10,113 nt of DNA from Bacteroidota bacterium (lineage in GTDB: Bacteria; Bacteroidota; Bacteroidia; AKYH767-A; CANKSK01). The stretch spans positions 1 through 10,113 of the forward strand of contig CANKSK010000020.1 of assembly GCA_947485425.1 (NCBI GenBank). Reading direction: 5' to 3'. The notes under the pieces are model-generated. The model did not search any database. It had not been told where the DNA came from and saw only the letters and a program-made list of their open reading frames with translations. A program made the translations under genes and the position numbers. Positions 1-7,826 of this stretch are shown here, piece after piece. Position 1 is the stretch's first letter. Each line of letters opens with the position of its first letter.

Positions 1-36
1 AACAACTACATCGGTATTTTTTATATTTCCATTCAT
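1..36 (-). CDS. 5' end of a probable FAD-dependent (DAO-type) oxidoreductase subunit, cut by the window edge
   Basis: On the minus strand an ATG at 36-34 opens a frame that stays open to the window edge and reads MNGNIKNTDVVV. The ending T-D-V-V-V is how the first beta strand of a Rossmann FAD fold commonly begins, just before a GxGxxG motif that would lie outside the window. The start sits 26 nt after the stop codon of the upstream gene on the same strand. In HcnABC, opine oxidase and D-hydroxyproline dehydrogenase clusters, the ferredoxin-like and FAD/NAD(P) subunits are accompanied by a DAO-type FAD subunit that carries the substrate site. I infer that this is that catalytic subunit. Only 12 codons are visible, so the call rests mainly on position and order. 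Confidence 0.6.
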   Translation of the reverse strand, partial: MNGNIKNTDVVV

Positions 37-62
37 ATACAAATGATTAAGAATTGAACTTT

Positions 63-1472
63 TTATTTCTGTGGATTTGCGATACCCGCCAAAGCCCCTA
101 ATGTTACGGATCTCACGGGCGGTCTGGGATTAATTCTTCCCACTTCGGTGGGTGAAATGTCATACTGGTGACACATATACATGCTTGCCGTTGGAGCGCA
201 ATTTCTGCCTTGGCAGGGCCCCATGCCAAGCCGGGTGTACAATTTCACCGCTTGTAAATCTTTTGCTCCTTTATCAACAGCATTTTTCAATGCAGAGAGC
301 GAAACCTCCTCACAACGACAAACCAGGGTGTTATCCTGCATCAAATCCCATATTCCATTTTTTACTGACAAGGTAGAAATCAATACCTCCCTATAATCTT
401 GGAGATTTTTCAATTCTTCTAAAGGATGCGACATGCGAGCCGCTGATAAATCAGAATCAATGAGGCCCAAATTTTCTAGGGCTTTTATTCCAGCTATTTT
501 CCCTTCCCATTCGGCGATGTACATGCCTCCGATATCGGCACAATCACCAACCGCCAAAATACCGGGCACAGTGGTCTGCATAAATGAATCACGAACCACA
601 CACCAACCCAATCCATCTCTGTAAACCTGCTGACAATTGGCTAAGATGCTGAAGGCATTATCCGGAATATAGCCAAATCCCAAAACCACCAAATCCGCAT
701 CATCAAAAATGGCTTTTTCTTTTATGGGTTTCCAGCTTATCGGGTCCACGGGACCATACAGAATACCGGTAACTTCCACCTGCCCCTGTGCCTCGAAAAT
801 GCTATGATTCAAAAGTAAAGGAATACCATTTTGGTGTAATTCATTTAGATCTTCAGCAATACTTTGGGCAAAGGCAAAGGCCTTGTTTTTTTCCAAAAAT
901 TGAGGTGAATACATTTCGGGATTTCCTGCATCCAGCACCGCAATTACCTCTACTCCCGTTTCATGAATGCGGTTGGCCACATTGATAAGCATAGGCCCAG
1001 TGCCAGAAACAATGGCTCTGAAACCGGGGCGAACCTGCATGGTGTTGATAAAGGTTTTGATACCACCAGCATTTACCACGCCCGGTAGAGTCCAGCCGGG
1101 AAAAGGCATAGGCCTTTCAAATGCACCATTGGCAATAATGATTTGTTTGGGGTATACAATTTCGGAACGCCCATCCACTGTATATAACACTTCTTTATTG
1201 TTCCATATGCCCAAAACAGTAGCAGATTCAATAACTTGAATATATTGGGAATATTTTGCCAATTCCTCAAAAAGTTGGTTGGCACGTATTTTTTCGCGTC
1301 CGGGATTGTGGTCTTTTTTTGAAATTTTTAAATTTCTGCGATAAACAGGCCCACCAATCGTTAAGGCGTCTTCCAAAAGGGTAACCTTCTCCCCTGCTTT
1401 GGCAATTTCTATTGCAGCCGACATACCGGCAGGTCCGGCACCAATTACCAGAAAATTAATTACAGATTCCAT
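63..1472 (-). CDS. FAD/NAD(P)-dependent oxidoreductase with C-terminal BFD-like [2Fe-2S] domain (HcnB/OoxA-like subunit)
   Basis: This is the large electron-transfer subunit of a multi-subunit amino-acid or amine dehydrogenase. The 469-residue protein begins with an FAD-binding GAGPAG motif (residues 11-16). A second dinucleotide motif, SGTGPM, lies at 156-161, and an IIANGAFERPMPFPGW stretch at 112-127 is typical of the pyridine nucleotide-disulfide reductase fold. A late GILAVGDCAD motif contacts FAD. The C-terminal part carries cysteines C385, C387, C420 and C425 in a CxC...GMGPCxGRxC arrangement, as in BFD-like [2Fe-2S] domains. Length and domain order match HcnB of hydrogen cyanide synthase and the A subunits of octopine/nopaline oxidases and D-hydroxyproline dehydrogenases. 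The start at 1472 lies 13 nt inside the ferredoxin-like gene, which suggests translational coupling. The family is clear. The substrate is not, so no symbol is given. Confidence 0.9.
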   Translation of the reverse strand: MESVINFLVIGAGPAGMSAAIEIAKAGEKVTLLEDALTIGGPVYRRNLKISKKDHNPGREKIRANQLFEELAKYSQYIQVIESATVLGIWNNKEVLYTVDGRSEIVYPKQIIIANGAFERPMPFPGWTLPGVVNAGGIKTFINTMQVRPGFRAIVSGTGPMLINVANRIHETGVEVIAVLDAGNPEMYSPQFLEKNKAFAFAQSIAEDLNELHQNGIPLLLNHSIFEAQGQVEVTGILYGPVDPISWKPIKEKAIFDDADLVVLGFGYIPDNAFSILANCQQVYRDGLGWCVVRDSFMQTTVPGILAVGDCADIGGMYIAEWEGKIAGIKALENLGLIDSDLSAARMSHPLEELKNLQDYREVLISTLSVKNGIWDLMQDNTLVCRCEEVSLSALKNAVDKGAKDLQAVKLYTRLGMGPCQGRNCAPTASMYMCHQYDISPTEVGRINPRPPVRSVTLGALAGIANPQK

Positions 1473-1801
1473 ATACCATCACCATTTTGAGTTTTTACAA
1501 TCATCCCATCCTTCACCAATGTCTGACAACTCCTTACATTTGGAATATCATTGATGGTCATGACGCATTCATAACAGACCCCAATACCGCAGTATAGGCT
1601 TCTTTTTTCGCTTAAATTAGCAGAAATCCGCAAGTCACGCTTTCCGGTGGCAAAAAGGGCTGCTGCCACCGTTTCTCCATCGTAGGCAGGGATTTCTTTG
1701 CCATCAAAAAAAAATTGAAGGGGTTTCCCTCGCTCTATATTATCGTATAGGCGAGAATCATCCATTGGCGGAATGGATTTATTTTGATTTAAATCATTCA
1801 T
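1460..1801 (-). CDS. (2Fe-2S) ferredoxin-like subunit of the same dehydrogenase (HcnA-like)
   Basis: This 113-residue plant-type [2Fe-2S] protein resembles the N-terminal domain of sarcosine oxidase alpha and the small HcnA subunit. The segment from about residue 25 (GKPLQFFFDGKEIPAYDGET, then VAAALFATG) is the usual opening of this family. Cluster cysteines are C71, C76, C79 and C92 in a C-x4-C-x2-C-x12-C pattern (core CGIGVCYEC). The frame is open up to 1900, but the extra N-terminal residues look unlike the family and would cross the predicted promoter and palindrome. I therefore place the start at the ATG at 1801; a second ATG at residue 13 is also possible. It is the first gene of the leftward operon and its end overlaps the next gene by 13 nt. 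The protein probably passes electrons between the flavin subunits and a downstream acceptor. Confidence 0.87.
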   Translation of the reverse strand: MNDLNQNKSIPPMDDSRLYDNIERGKPLQFFFDGKEIPAYDGETVAAALFATGKRDLRISANLSEKRSLYCGIGVCYECVMTINDIPNVRSCQTLVKDGMIVKTQNGDGIWNL

Positions 1802-1836
1802 CAAGATTATACTTTTAGAAGAATTGTGAAGATGTT

Positions 1837-1862
1837 TTGGGGAAGTGGGAAAACTTCCCCAA
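1837..1862. promoter_or_regulatory. Perfect 10-bp inverted repeat with 6-nt spacer; candidate operator or 5' stem-loop
   Basis: The left arm TTGGGGAAGT (1837-1846) and right arm ACTTCCCCAA (1853-1862) are exact reverse complements around the spacer GGGAAA. It lies 36 nt before the ATG of the ferredoxin-like gene and overlaps the start point expected from the TATTTTTG -7 element at 1874-1867. That placement suits a repressor operator. As RNA it would form a stable stem at the very 5' end of the leftward transcript. No T-run follows on either strand, so it is unlikely to be an intrinsic terminator. The binding protein is unknown. Confidence 0.55.
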
Positions 1863-1866
1863 GCAA

Positions 1867-1901
1867 CAAAAATATATTGAAAAAGAGGTTTTGGGTTCAA
1901 A
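1867..1901 (-). promoter_or_regulatory. Predicted Bacteroidota-type promoter for the leftward dehydrogenase operon
   Basis: Read on the minus strand, TATTTTTG at 1874-1867 fits the TAnnTTTG -7 consensus. A TTTG at 1901-1898 serves as a -33 element with a 23-nt gap, at the long end of what is accepted. Transcription would start near 1861, giving a leader of about 60 nt before the ATG at 1801. Motif matching only; such motifs are common in AT-rich DNA. Confidence 0.4.
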
Positions 1902-2033
1902 AAAGAATTTTTCAGACAAAAAATGTGACAAACTTCATTTTTTCGGGGATAAAATGCAATTTATATACACAAATGGAGAGATAAAGCACAAAGGATTATT
2001 TCTTATACCCATAGAAGGTACAGACCAAATCCA

Positions 2034-2062
2034 TTTGATTTCAGATTAAATAATTAAGTTTG
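2034..2062 (+). promoter_or_regulatory. Predicted Bacteroidota-type promoter for the RND efflux operon
   Basis: TTTG at 2034-2037 and TAAGTTTG at 2055-2062 match the -33 and TAnnTTTG -7 elements with a 17-nt gap. Transcription would start near 2068, leaving about 115 nt before the adaptor gene. It is the best match seen in the region before this operon. Motif evidence only. Confidence 0.45.
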
Positions 2063-2183
2063 CAGTTGGAAATGCGCAGGCAAACATTATTAGATACTAC
2101 AGATCAATCCATAAAAACGGTTTAATGCATACATCACTTTAAACGATACGTCAAAAGTCAATAGAATCAGTACCAAAACCACA

Positions 2184-3254
2184 ATGATGAAACCGAAAGG
2201 TATTTTAACCATCCTAATTGCCATTGTAATCATAGGGGCTATTATATATTTGAAGCCTACCAGCCAATTCCCGGGAGATCAAAAGCCCAAAGGAGATCCC
2301 AGTAAGATGCCGGCATTGCCCGTAACGGCATATGTATGCAAAGCAGAAACGCTAAGTCAAACCATTGAAAGCAGTGGATCTTTGCTTGCGTTTCAAGAAG
2401 TGGATATCGTTAGTGAAGTTTCGGGTAAAGTGGTACGCATTCCATTTGGCGAAGGTAGTTTTGTGGCGAAAAATGATTTGTTGGTGAAGATTTATGATAC
2501 AGATCTACAGATTCAATTGCAAAAATTGAAGATACAAAAGGAGTTGATAGAGAAAAATGAAATCAGGCAAAAACAGCTGTTGCATATCAATGCAATCAGT
2601 CAGCAGGAATATGATGACATCAAAAATCAACTCAATACGATAGATACAGATATTGAGGCCCTCAAGAATAAGATTGAGAAAACGGAAATCAGAGCACCTT
2701 TCAGTGGGGTTATGGGATTAAAAGATATTAATGAAGGGAGCTATGTAATTCCCAGCATGAGCATCTCAAGACTTCAGGCCATTGACCAGTTAAAAATCGA
2801 TTTTTCAATTCCAGAAAAATACAAATCACAAATATCAAATGGCATGCAAGTTGACTTTTTTCAAGAAGGTGTCAAAGATACACGAAGTGGAGTTGTTTAT
2901 GCCATAGATCCAATGATAGATGCTACTACCCGAACGATTCATTTACGGGCTAAATTTACAAATACACAAACACGATTTTTTCCCGGTTCTTTTGTAAAAA
3001 TCAGATTAAAACTGCAAGAAATTCCTGATGCCATTATGATTCCTACAGAGGCTGTGGTTCCGCAATTGAAAGGGCAGAAAGTATTTTTAATCAAGCAAGG
3101 GAAAGCGGTTCCTCAAAATGTGGAGTTAGGCATCAGATCCGATGCCAGAGTTCAGATTAGCAAAGGTTTACAAGCATCTGATACCATCGTTACTTTAGGT
3201 GTTATGCAGGTAAAACCCAAGGCTTCGGTAAAAATCATACAGATTAACAAATAA
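2184..3254 (+). CDS. RND efflux periplasmic adaptor (membrane fusion protein, HlyD/MdtA-like)
   Basis: This 356-residue adaptor links the inner membrane pump to the outer membrane channel. A single hydrophobic segment at residues 7-23 anchors it in the inner membrane. There is no lipobox cysteine, so it is not a lipoprotein of the AcrA type. The first lipoyl half lies around 65-105 (SGKVVRIPFGEGSFV). A heptad-rich hairpin follows at about 106-167, and the second lipoyl half opens with IRAPFSGVMG from 169. The beta-barrel region after that ends near PGSFVKIRLKL, followed by a membrane-proximal domain. Length and domain order are normal for the family. The start is ATG-ATG at 2184/2187; either ATG gives essentially the same protein. 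It is the first gene of a three-gene operon, 34 nt ahead of the pump gene. The substrate is unknown. Confidence 0.93.
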   Translation: MMKPKGILTILIAIVIIGAIIYLKPTSQFPGDQKPKGDPSKMPALPVTAYVCKAETLSQTIESSGSLLAFQEVDIVSEVSGKVVRIPFGEGSFVAKNDLLVKIYDTDLQIQLQKLKIQKELIEKNEIRQKQLLHINAISQQEYDDIKNQLNTIDTDIEALKNKIEKTEIRAPFSGVMGLKDINEGSYVIPSMSISRLQAIDQLKIDFSIPEKYKSQISNGMQVDFFQEGVKDTRSGVVYAIDPMIDATTRTIHLRAKFTNTQTRFFPGSFVKIRLKLQEIPDAIMIPTEAVVPQLKGQKVFLIKQGKAVPQNVELGIRSDARVQISKGLQASDTIVTLGVMQVKPKASVKIIQINK

Positions 3255-3288
3255 GATTTAGCTTTCATCGCAATATTTCAAGAGCAGC

Positions 3289-6200
3289 ATGAGTATTTCC
3301 TCCATCAGTATCAAGCGACCGGTAATGACCATTGTGGTTTCCATTATCATTGTACTGTTTGGTTTTATTGGATATTCAAATTTGGGTGTTCGGGAATTTC
3401 CTTCGATAGATCCACCGGTGATAACGGTAAATACGAGTTATTCAGGGGCGAATTCAGATGTGATAGAATCGCAGATAACAGAGCCATTGGAGCAGTCATT
3501 GAATGGCATTGCGGGTATACGTTCCATAACCTCAGCGAGTAACCAAGGAACGAGTTCTATCACGGTAGAATTTAATTTGGATGCCGATTTAGAATCTGCC
3601 GCCAATGATGTTAGAGACCGGGTTTCCAGGACTTTAAAACAATTACCGGCAGATATTACTGCCCCTCCTACGGTTACGAAATCAGATGCCAATTCAGATG
3701 CCATTATTGCACTCACGATACAAAGCGATACCAAAAACCAATTACAAATCAGCTATTATGCTGCGAATGTATTGCAGGAAAAACTTCAGACCATACCAGG
3801 GGTAAGCAATATTCAAATTTGGGGAGAAAAAAAGTATGCGATGCGTCTTTGGATGGATCCTAACAAATTGGCTTCCTATGGATTAACCCCTTTGGACGTA
3901 AGTGCCGCTTTAAATAGAGAAAACATAGAATTACCAGCAGGAAAAATTGCAGGAAATACCACAGAACTAACGATTAGAACCAATGGAAAGCTAAGGTCAG
4001 AAGAGGAATTTAACCGAATGATTATCCTTGAAAAGGATGAAAAAATTGTTCGCTTAGAAGATATCGGAATTGCAAAATTGGGTGCTGAAAATGAGGAAAC
4101 CATTTTAAAACAAACCGGGGTTCCTATGATTGGCTTGGGATTGGTACCACAACCTGGCGCAAATTATCTGGATATCGCGAAAGAATTTTATAAAAGATAT
4201 GCGCAACTCAAAAAAGATCTGCCGGCGGAATATCATATGGATATTGCCTTGGATAATACCAGTTTTGTAAAAAAATCAATTAAAGAGGTTGAAGAAACTT
4301 TATTCATCGCTTTTCTTCTGGTGGTACTTGTTATTTATTTATTTTTTAGAGATTGGCTGATTGCCTTTCGGCCGTTGATAGATATCCCTATTTCATTGAT
4401 AGGTACTTTTTTTATCATGTACTTGGCAGGATTTTCAATCAATGTATTAACCTTGCTGGCTATCGTTTTAGCCACAGGTTTGGTGGTTGATGATGGAATC
4501 GTGGTGACCGAAAACATCTATAAAAAAATAGAGAAAGGCATGTCGCCATTGGAAGCGGCATTGAAGGGTTCATCAGAAATTTATTTTGCGGTCATATCCA
4601 CCTCATTAACCCTAGCGATAGTCTTTCTTCCGGTTATTTTCCTACAAGGTTTTACAGGACGATTGTTCAGGGAGTTTGGCGTTGTAATGGCCAGTGCGGT
4701 TCTCATATCTGCCTTTGTTTCCCTGACTTTGACGCCTGTATTGAATGTGATGCTTTCGAGAAAAAAACCAAAGCATTCCAAATTTTACACCCAGACAGAA
4801 CCCTTTTTTGAAGGGATGACAAATGCCTACAAAAATTCTCTACAAACCTTTATGAAAAGGCGTTGGGTGGCATTTATCATTGTAGCAAGCTGCATTTATA
4901 TTATTTTCGGTTTGGGTTCCAAATTACAAAAGGAGCTTGCCCCACTAGATGATAGAAATTTTCTTCGATTGGTGATTTCAGCACCTGAGGGTTCATCATT
5001 TGAATATACAGACCAATTTATTGATCAATTGACACAATTTTTCTCTGATTCTATTCCTGAAAAGCAGGTGATATTGAGTGTGGTGGCCCCCGGATTTTCA
5101 GGATCAGGGGCTGTAAACACAGGATTTGCAAGAATTGTACTCAAAGATCCTGGGCAGCGAAAAAAATCACAGCAAGATATTGCAGATTATGTAAATGCCA
5201 AGTCTAAAAAATTTCCGGGAGCAAAAGTATTTGCGATACAAGAACAGACCATAGCTGTGGGCGGAGGAAGAATGGGCTTGCCATTGCAATATGTTTTGCA
5301 AGCTTCAAGTTTTGAAAAACTGCAGGAGTACCTACCCAAATTTTTAGAAGAAGCGAACAAGAATCCAACCTTTCAAGTAGTTGATGTAAATTTAAAATTC
5401 AATAAGCCTGAATTAAAAATAGAAATTGACCGAGAGCGCGCAAGGTCCTTGGGGGTTTCTGCTTCTGCCTTGGCACAAACTTTACAAATGGCATATAGTG
5501 GGCAGCGTTTCGGCTATTTCTTTATGAACAACAAACAATTTCCGGTGATGGGACAAGTGCAAAGAGAAAATCGGGATGCCCCTATTGATTTGCAGACTTT
5601 GTATGTAAAAAACAATGATGGCAAATTGATACAACTGGACAATATCATTCGAATTAAAGAGCAAAGCAACCCACCACAATTGTATCATTTCAACCGATAC
5701 AAATCGGCTACCATATCAGCAGGCCTTGCCAATGGAAAAACCATTGGTGATGGAATCAAAGCGATGGATGCCATTTCAAAAAAGGTATTGGATTCAAGCT
5801 TTAGCACAGATTTAACAGGTCCATCAAGAGATTATTCAGAAAGCTCTTCAAATATTTTATTTGCTTTTTTATTGGCATTGCTTTTAATCTATCTGATATT
5901 ATCGGCGCAATTTGAAAGTTTTATCGATTCAATCGTCATTATGATTACTGTTCCTTTGGCGATTGCGGGAGCGATTTTATCCTTATGGTATTTCAATCAA
6001 ACCTTAAATATTTTTAGTGAAATTGGCATCATCATGTTAATAGGTTTGGTTACAAAAAACGGAATCTTAATTGTGGAATTTGCCAACAGAAAAAAGGCTG
6101 AGGGAATGATGCTCAGAGAAGCGGTTATAGAAGCAGCCACGGCACGACTCAGGCCCATATTGATGACAACGATGGCTACAGCCTTAGGTGCATTGCCAAT

Positions 6201-6384
6201 CGCATTATCATTGGGTGCAGGCGCAAAAAGCAGAATATCCATGGGAATTGTCATTATTGCGGGGCTTTTATTTTCGCTCGTCCTTACCTTGTATGTCATT
6301 CCCGCGATGTATAGCTATTTATCCAAAAACCCAAAAAGATTGATAAAAGAAAATGCCATTGACAATCCCATTCAATCTGAATAG
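3289..6384 (+). CDS. RND efflux pump, inner membrane permease (AcrB/HAE1 family)
   Basis: This 1031-residue proton-driven exporter has the full length of the hydrophobe/amphiphile efflux family. The N-terminus SISIKRPVMTIVVSI leads into TM1, and the EFPSIDPPVITV and SYSGANSDVIESQITEPLEQ stretches are family hallmarks of the first porter loop. The proton-relay pair is present as D401-D402 in GLVVDDGIVV (D407/D408 in AcrB). K923 in GLVTKNGILIVEFAN corresponds to AcrB K940. Two periplasmic loops and two sets of membrane helices give the usual internal duplication, for example around 330-490 and 855-1015. It should be a trimer working with the adaptor upstream and the TolC-like channel downstream. 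No truncation or frameshift is evident. Substrates cannot be predicted from sequence, although HAE1 pumps commonly export drugs, detergents, dyes or self-made metabolites. Confidence 0.96.
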   Translation: MSISSISIKRPVMTIVVSIIIVLFGFIGYSNLGVREFPSIDPPVITVNTSYSGANSDVIESQITEPLEQSLNGIAGIRSITSASNQGTSSITVEFNLDADLESAANDVRDRVSRTLKQLPADITAPPTVTKSDANSDAIIALTIQSDTKNQLQISYYAANVLQEKLQTIPGVSNIQIWGEKKYAMRLWMDPNKLASYGLTPLDVSAALNRENIELPAGKIAGNTTELTIRTNGKLRSEEEFNRMIILEKDEKIVRLEDIGIAKLGAENEETILKQTGVPMIGLGLVPQPGANYLDIAKEFYKRYAQLKKDLPAEYHMDIALDNTSFVKKSIKEVEETLFIAFLLVVLVIYLFFRDWLIAFRPLIDIPISLIGTFFIMYLAGFSINVLTLLAIVLATGLVVDDGIVVTENIYKKIEKGMSPLEAALKGSSEIYFAVISTSLTLAIVFLPVIFLQGFTGRLFREFGVVMASAVLISAFVSLTLTPVLNVMLSRKKPKHSKFYTQTEPFFEGMTNAYKNSLQTFMKRRWVAFIIVASCIYIIFGLGSKLQKELAPLDDRNFLRLVISAPEGSSFEYTDQFIDQLTQFFSDSIPEKQVILSVVAPGFSGSGAVNTGFARIVLKDPGQRKKSQQDIADYVNAKSKKFPGAKVFAIQEQTIAVGGGRMGLPLQYVLQASSFEKLQEYLPKFLEEANKNPTFQVVDVNLKFNKPELKIEIDRERARSLGVSASALAQTLQMAYSGQRFGYFFMNNKQFPVMGQVQRENRDAPIDLQTLYVKNNDGKLIQLDNIIRIKEQSNPPQLYHFNRYKSATISAGLANGKTIGDGIKAMDAISKKVLDSSFSTDLTGPSRDYSESSSNILFAFLLALLLIYLILSAQFESFIDSIVIMITVPLAIAGAILSLWYFNQTLNIFSEIGIIMLIGLVTKNGILIVEFANRKKAEGMMLREAVIEAATARLRPILMTTMATALGALPIALSLGAGAKSRISMGIVIIAGLLFSLVLTLYVIPAMYSYLSKNPKRLIKENAIDNPIQSE

Positions 6385-6403
6385 AAGGATATTTATTTCT
6401 ACC

Positions 6404-7750
6404 ATGTATACAAACAACCACAAAATATATTTAAAAAAATCGAATGGTGTATTTTTGACACTGATGGTTCTGATGGATTTAATCGGGCTTTCTTCTTTTG
6501 CACAAAACAAACTATCGCCCGATCAAGCCATAGCTGAAGGATTGAAAAACAATTATTCAATTCGAATATCAGCAGCCAATGCAGAAATTGCCTCGACCAA
6601 TGTATCACCTGGCCAAGCAGGATTTCTTCCCCAAATCAATTTGAATCTTGCAGAAGGAAATTCCCTTAACAACACCAAACAAAATCTATCGAGTGGATTT
6701 ATTGTTGATAAAAAAAATGTTGGCTCAAACAATATCAACAGTGGTATTTCACTCAACTGGACCTTATTTGATGGCATGAAAATGTTTGCGAGTTACGAAA
6801 AGCTTAAAGAATTGGAAAAGCTTGAGCAACTGAAATTAAAGGCAGAAATAGAATCCTCTATTTACGCTATTTTGCTGAATTATTATGAAACAGTGAAGAG
6901 CAAACAAATGCTAAAGGTGTTGGAATCCAGTTTAAAAATTTCGATGGAAAGAATTCAAATCGAAGAAACAAAATTTGCTTCGGGTTCTTCTTCTAAGATT
7001 GATTTGTTGCAAGCCAAATTGGATGCCAATGAAAATCGATCACAAGTTTTTAAGGTACATAATCAATTGGAGAGCCAAAAGATAAAGTTAAACCAACTTT
7101 TAGGCCGTGGCAGTGAAATTCAGTTTGATGTTATCGATAGTATTGTGCCCTATGATTCTATCATCTCATTGGAATCAATCAAATCCACATATGAGCAGAA
7201 CAATAAAAGCATCTTGATTGCAGACAAAAACACAAGAATAAGCCATCTGAGTTTGCAGGAGATTAAAGCTGACAGATATCCGCGAATTGGGTTTAATGCC
7301 AATTACAATTTCAGCAGAACCGAAAACCAAGCTGGATTTATCCTTTTAAATCAAAATTTAGGATTTAACAGTGGATTTACCTTGAGTTTCAACCTATTTG
7401 ATGGATACAAGCTCAATAGAACGATACAATCCTCTCATTTGCGAATTAAAGCCAGTATGCTAGCCACAGAAATGAGTAAATCCATGGTGGAAACTGAAAT
7501 ATTGACGGCATTTAAGGCTTTAGAAACCCAAAAAGCACTTTTCAATTTAGAAAAAGACAATTTCTCCATGGCATTAGAAAATGTAAGGGCCTCGATGGAG
7601 CGTTACAAAGTAGGAAACATCAGTGCATTTCAGCTAAAAGATGCCCAAAGGACATATGAAGGGGCATATAGCAGGTATATAAATGCTTCTTTTGATGTAA
7701 AAGAGGCCGAATTGAGCTTGTTAAAGGCAGGCGGAAAAATTATTCAATAA
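6404..7750 (+). CDS. TolC-family outer membrane efflux channel
   Basis: This is the outer membrane partner of the RND pump. I chose the ATG at 6404, giving 448 residues, 19 nt after the permease stop. From there the protein has a normal signal peptide: basic residues at 7-12, a hydrophobic core and a probable cleavage after SSFA (residue 33). An ATG at 6353 in the same frame would overlap the permease and add 17 residues ahead of the signal, so it is less likely. An AGAAGGA sequence at 6383-6389 could help ribosome binding. The mature part shows the internal duplication of the family: LNWTLFDGMKMF near residue 120 and LSFNLFDGYKLN near residue 330. Long helical, coiled-coil-like stretches follow each. 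An aspartate inside the signal core (residue 25) is slightly unusual. Confidence 0.92.
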   Translation: MYTNNHKIYLKKSNGVFLTLMVLMDLIGLSSFAQNKLSPDQAIAEGLKNNYSIRISAANAEIASTNVSPGQAGFLPQINLNLAEGNSLNNTKQNLSSGFIVDKKNVGSNNINSGISLNWTLFDGMKMFASYEKLKELEKLEQLKLKAEIESSIYAILLNYYETVKSKQMLKVLESSLKISMERIQIEETKFASGSSSKIDLLQAKLDANENRSQVFKVHNQLESQKIKLNQLLGRGSEIQFDVIDSIVPYDSIISLESIKSTYEQNNKSILIADKNTRISHLSLQEIKADRYPRIGFNANYNFSRTENQAGFILLNQNLGFNSGFTLSFNLFDGYKLNRTIQSSHLRIKASMLATEMSKSMVETEILTAFKALETQKALFNLEKDNFSMALENVRASMERYKVGNISAFQLKDAQRTYEGAYSRYINASFDVKEAELSLLKAGGKIIQ

Positions 7751-7762
7751 TTTTAAAAAAAC

Positions 7763-7802
7763 GCTCTTTTTAGGCTTATACGCGTGAAAAAGAGTATCTT
7801 TT
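7763..7802 (+). terminator. Possible weak intrinsic terminator after the efflux operon
   Basis: CTCTTTTT (7764-7771) pairs with AAAAAGAG (7787-7794) around a 15-nt loop; G7763 and T7795 can add a wobble pair. A T-rich tail (TCTTTTAT) follows. A competing small hairpin, AAAAGA-GTA-TCTTTT, occupies 7788-7802. The stem is mostly A/T and the loop long, so termination efficiency is doubtful. The position, just after the last efflux gene and before a new promoter element, supports the call. Confidence 0.4.
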
Positions 7803-7826
7803 ATCCTAAAAAATGGTTATTTTCAA

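Larger units (their letters stand above)
1802..2183. other. Divergent intergenic region between the dehydrogenase and efflux operons
   Basis: This 382-nt stretch separates two operons that point away from each other. It holds a predicted leftward promoter, a perfect palindrome at that promoter's start point, and a predicted rightward promoter followed by a leader of roughly 115 nt. An open frame with a TTG start covers much of it on the plus strand (1837-2049), but its composition and lack of family resemblance argue against a gene. No tRNA or recognisable riboswitch was seen. Confidence 0.75.

Noticed and set aside
967..1239. A 90-residue plus-strand frame opposite the FAD/NAD(P) oxidoreductase gene
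   Set aside because: It lies entirely antisense to a well-supported gene with clear cofactor motifs and has no recognisable domain.
63..1801. Naming the leftward operon hcnABC (hydrogen cyanide synthase)
   Set aside because: HcnA/HcnB look-alikes are shared by opine oxidases and D-hydroxyproline dehydrogenases; the subunit that decides the substrate is outside the window.
1837..1862. Palindrome as an intrinsic terminator
   Set aside because: It lies between divergent genes and no T-run follows the stem on either strand.
1837..2049. A 70-residue plus-strand open frame in the divergent intergenic region
   Set aside because: It begins with TTG inside the palindrome, overlaps both predicted promoters, resembles no family I know, and is lysine-rich as expected from translating A/T-rich non-coding DNA.
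5997..6299. A 100-residue minus-strand frame opposite the end of the RND permease gene
   Set aside because: It is antisense to conserved transmembrane helices, including the K923 segment, and its hydrophobic look is a by-product of that coding strand.
6353..6403. Upstream ATG for the TolC-family gene, overlapping the permease gene
   Set aside because: The ATG at 6404 gives a standard signal peptide and normal gene spacing; the extra 17 residues would precede the signal without purpose.
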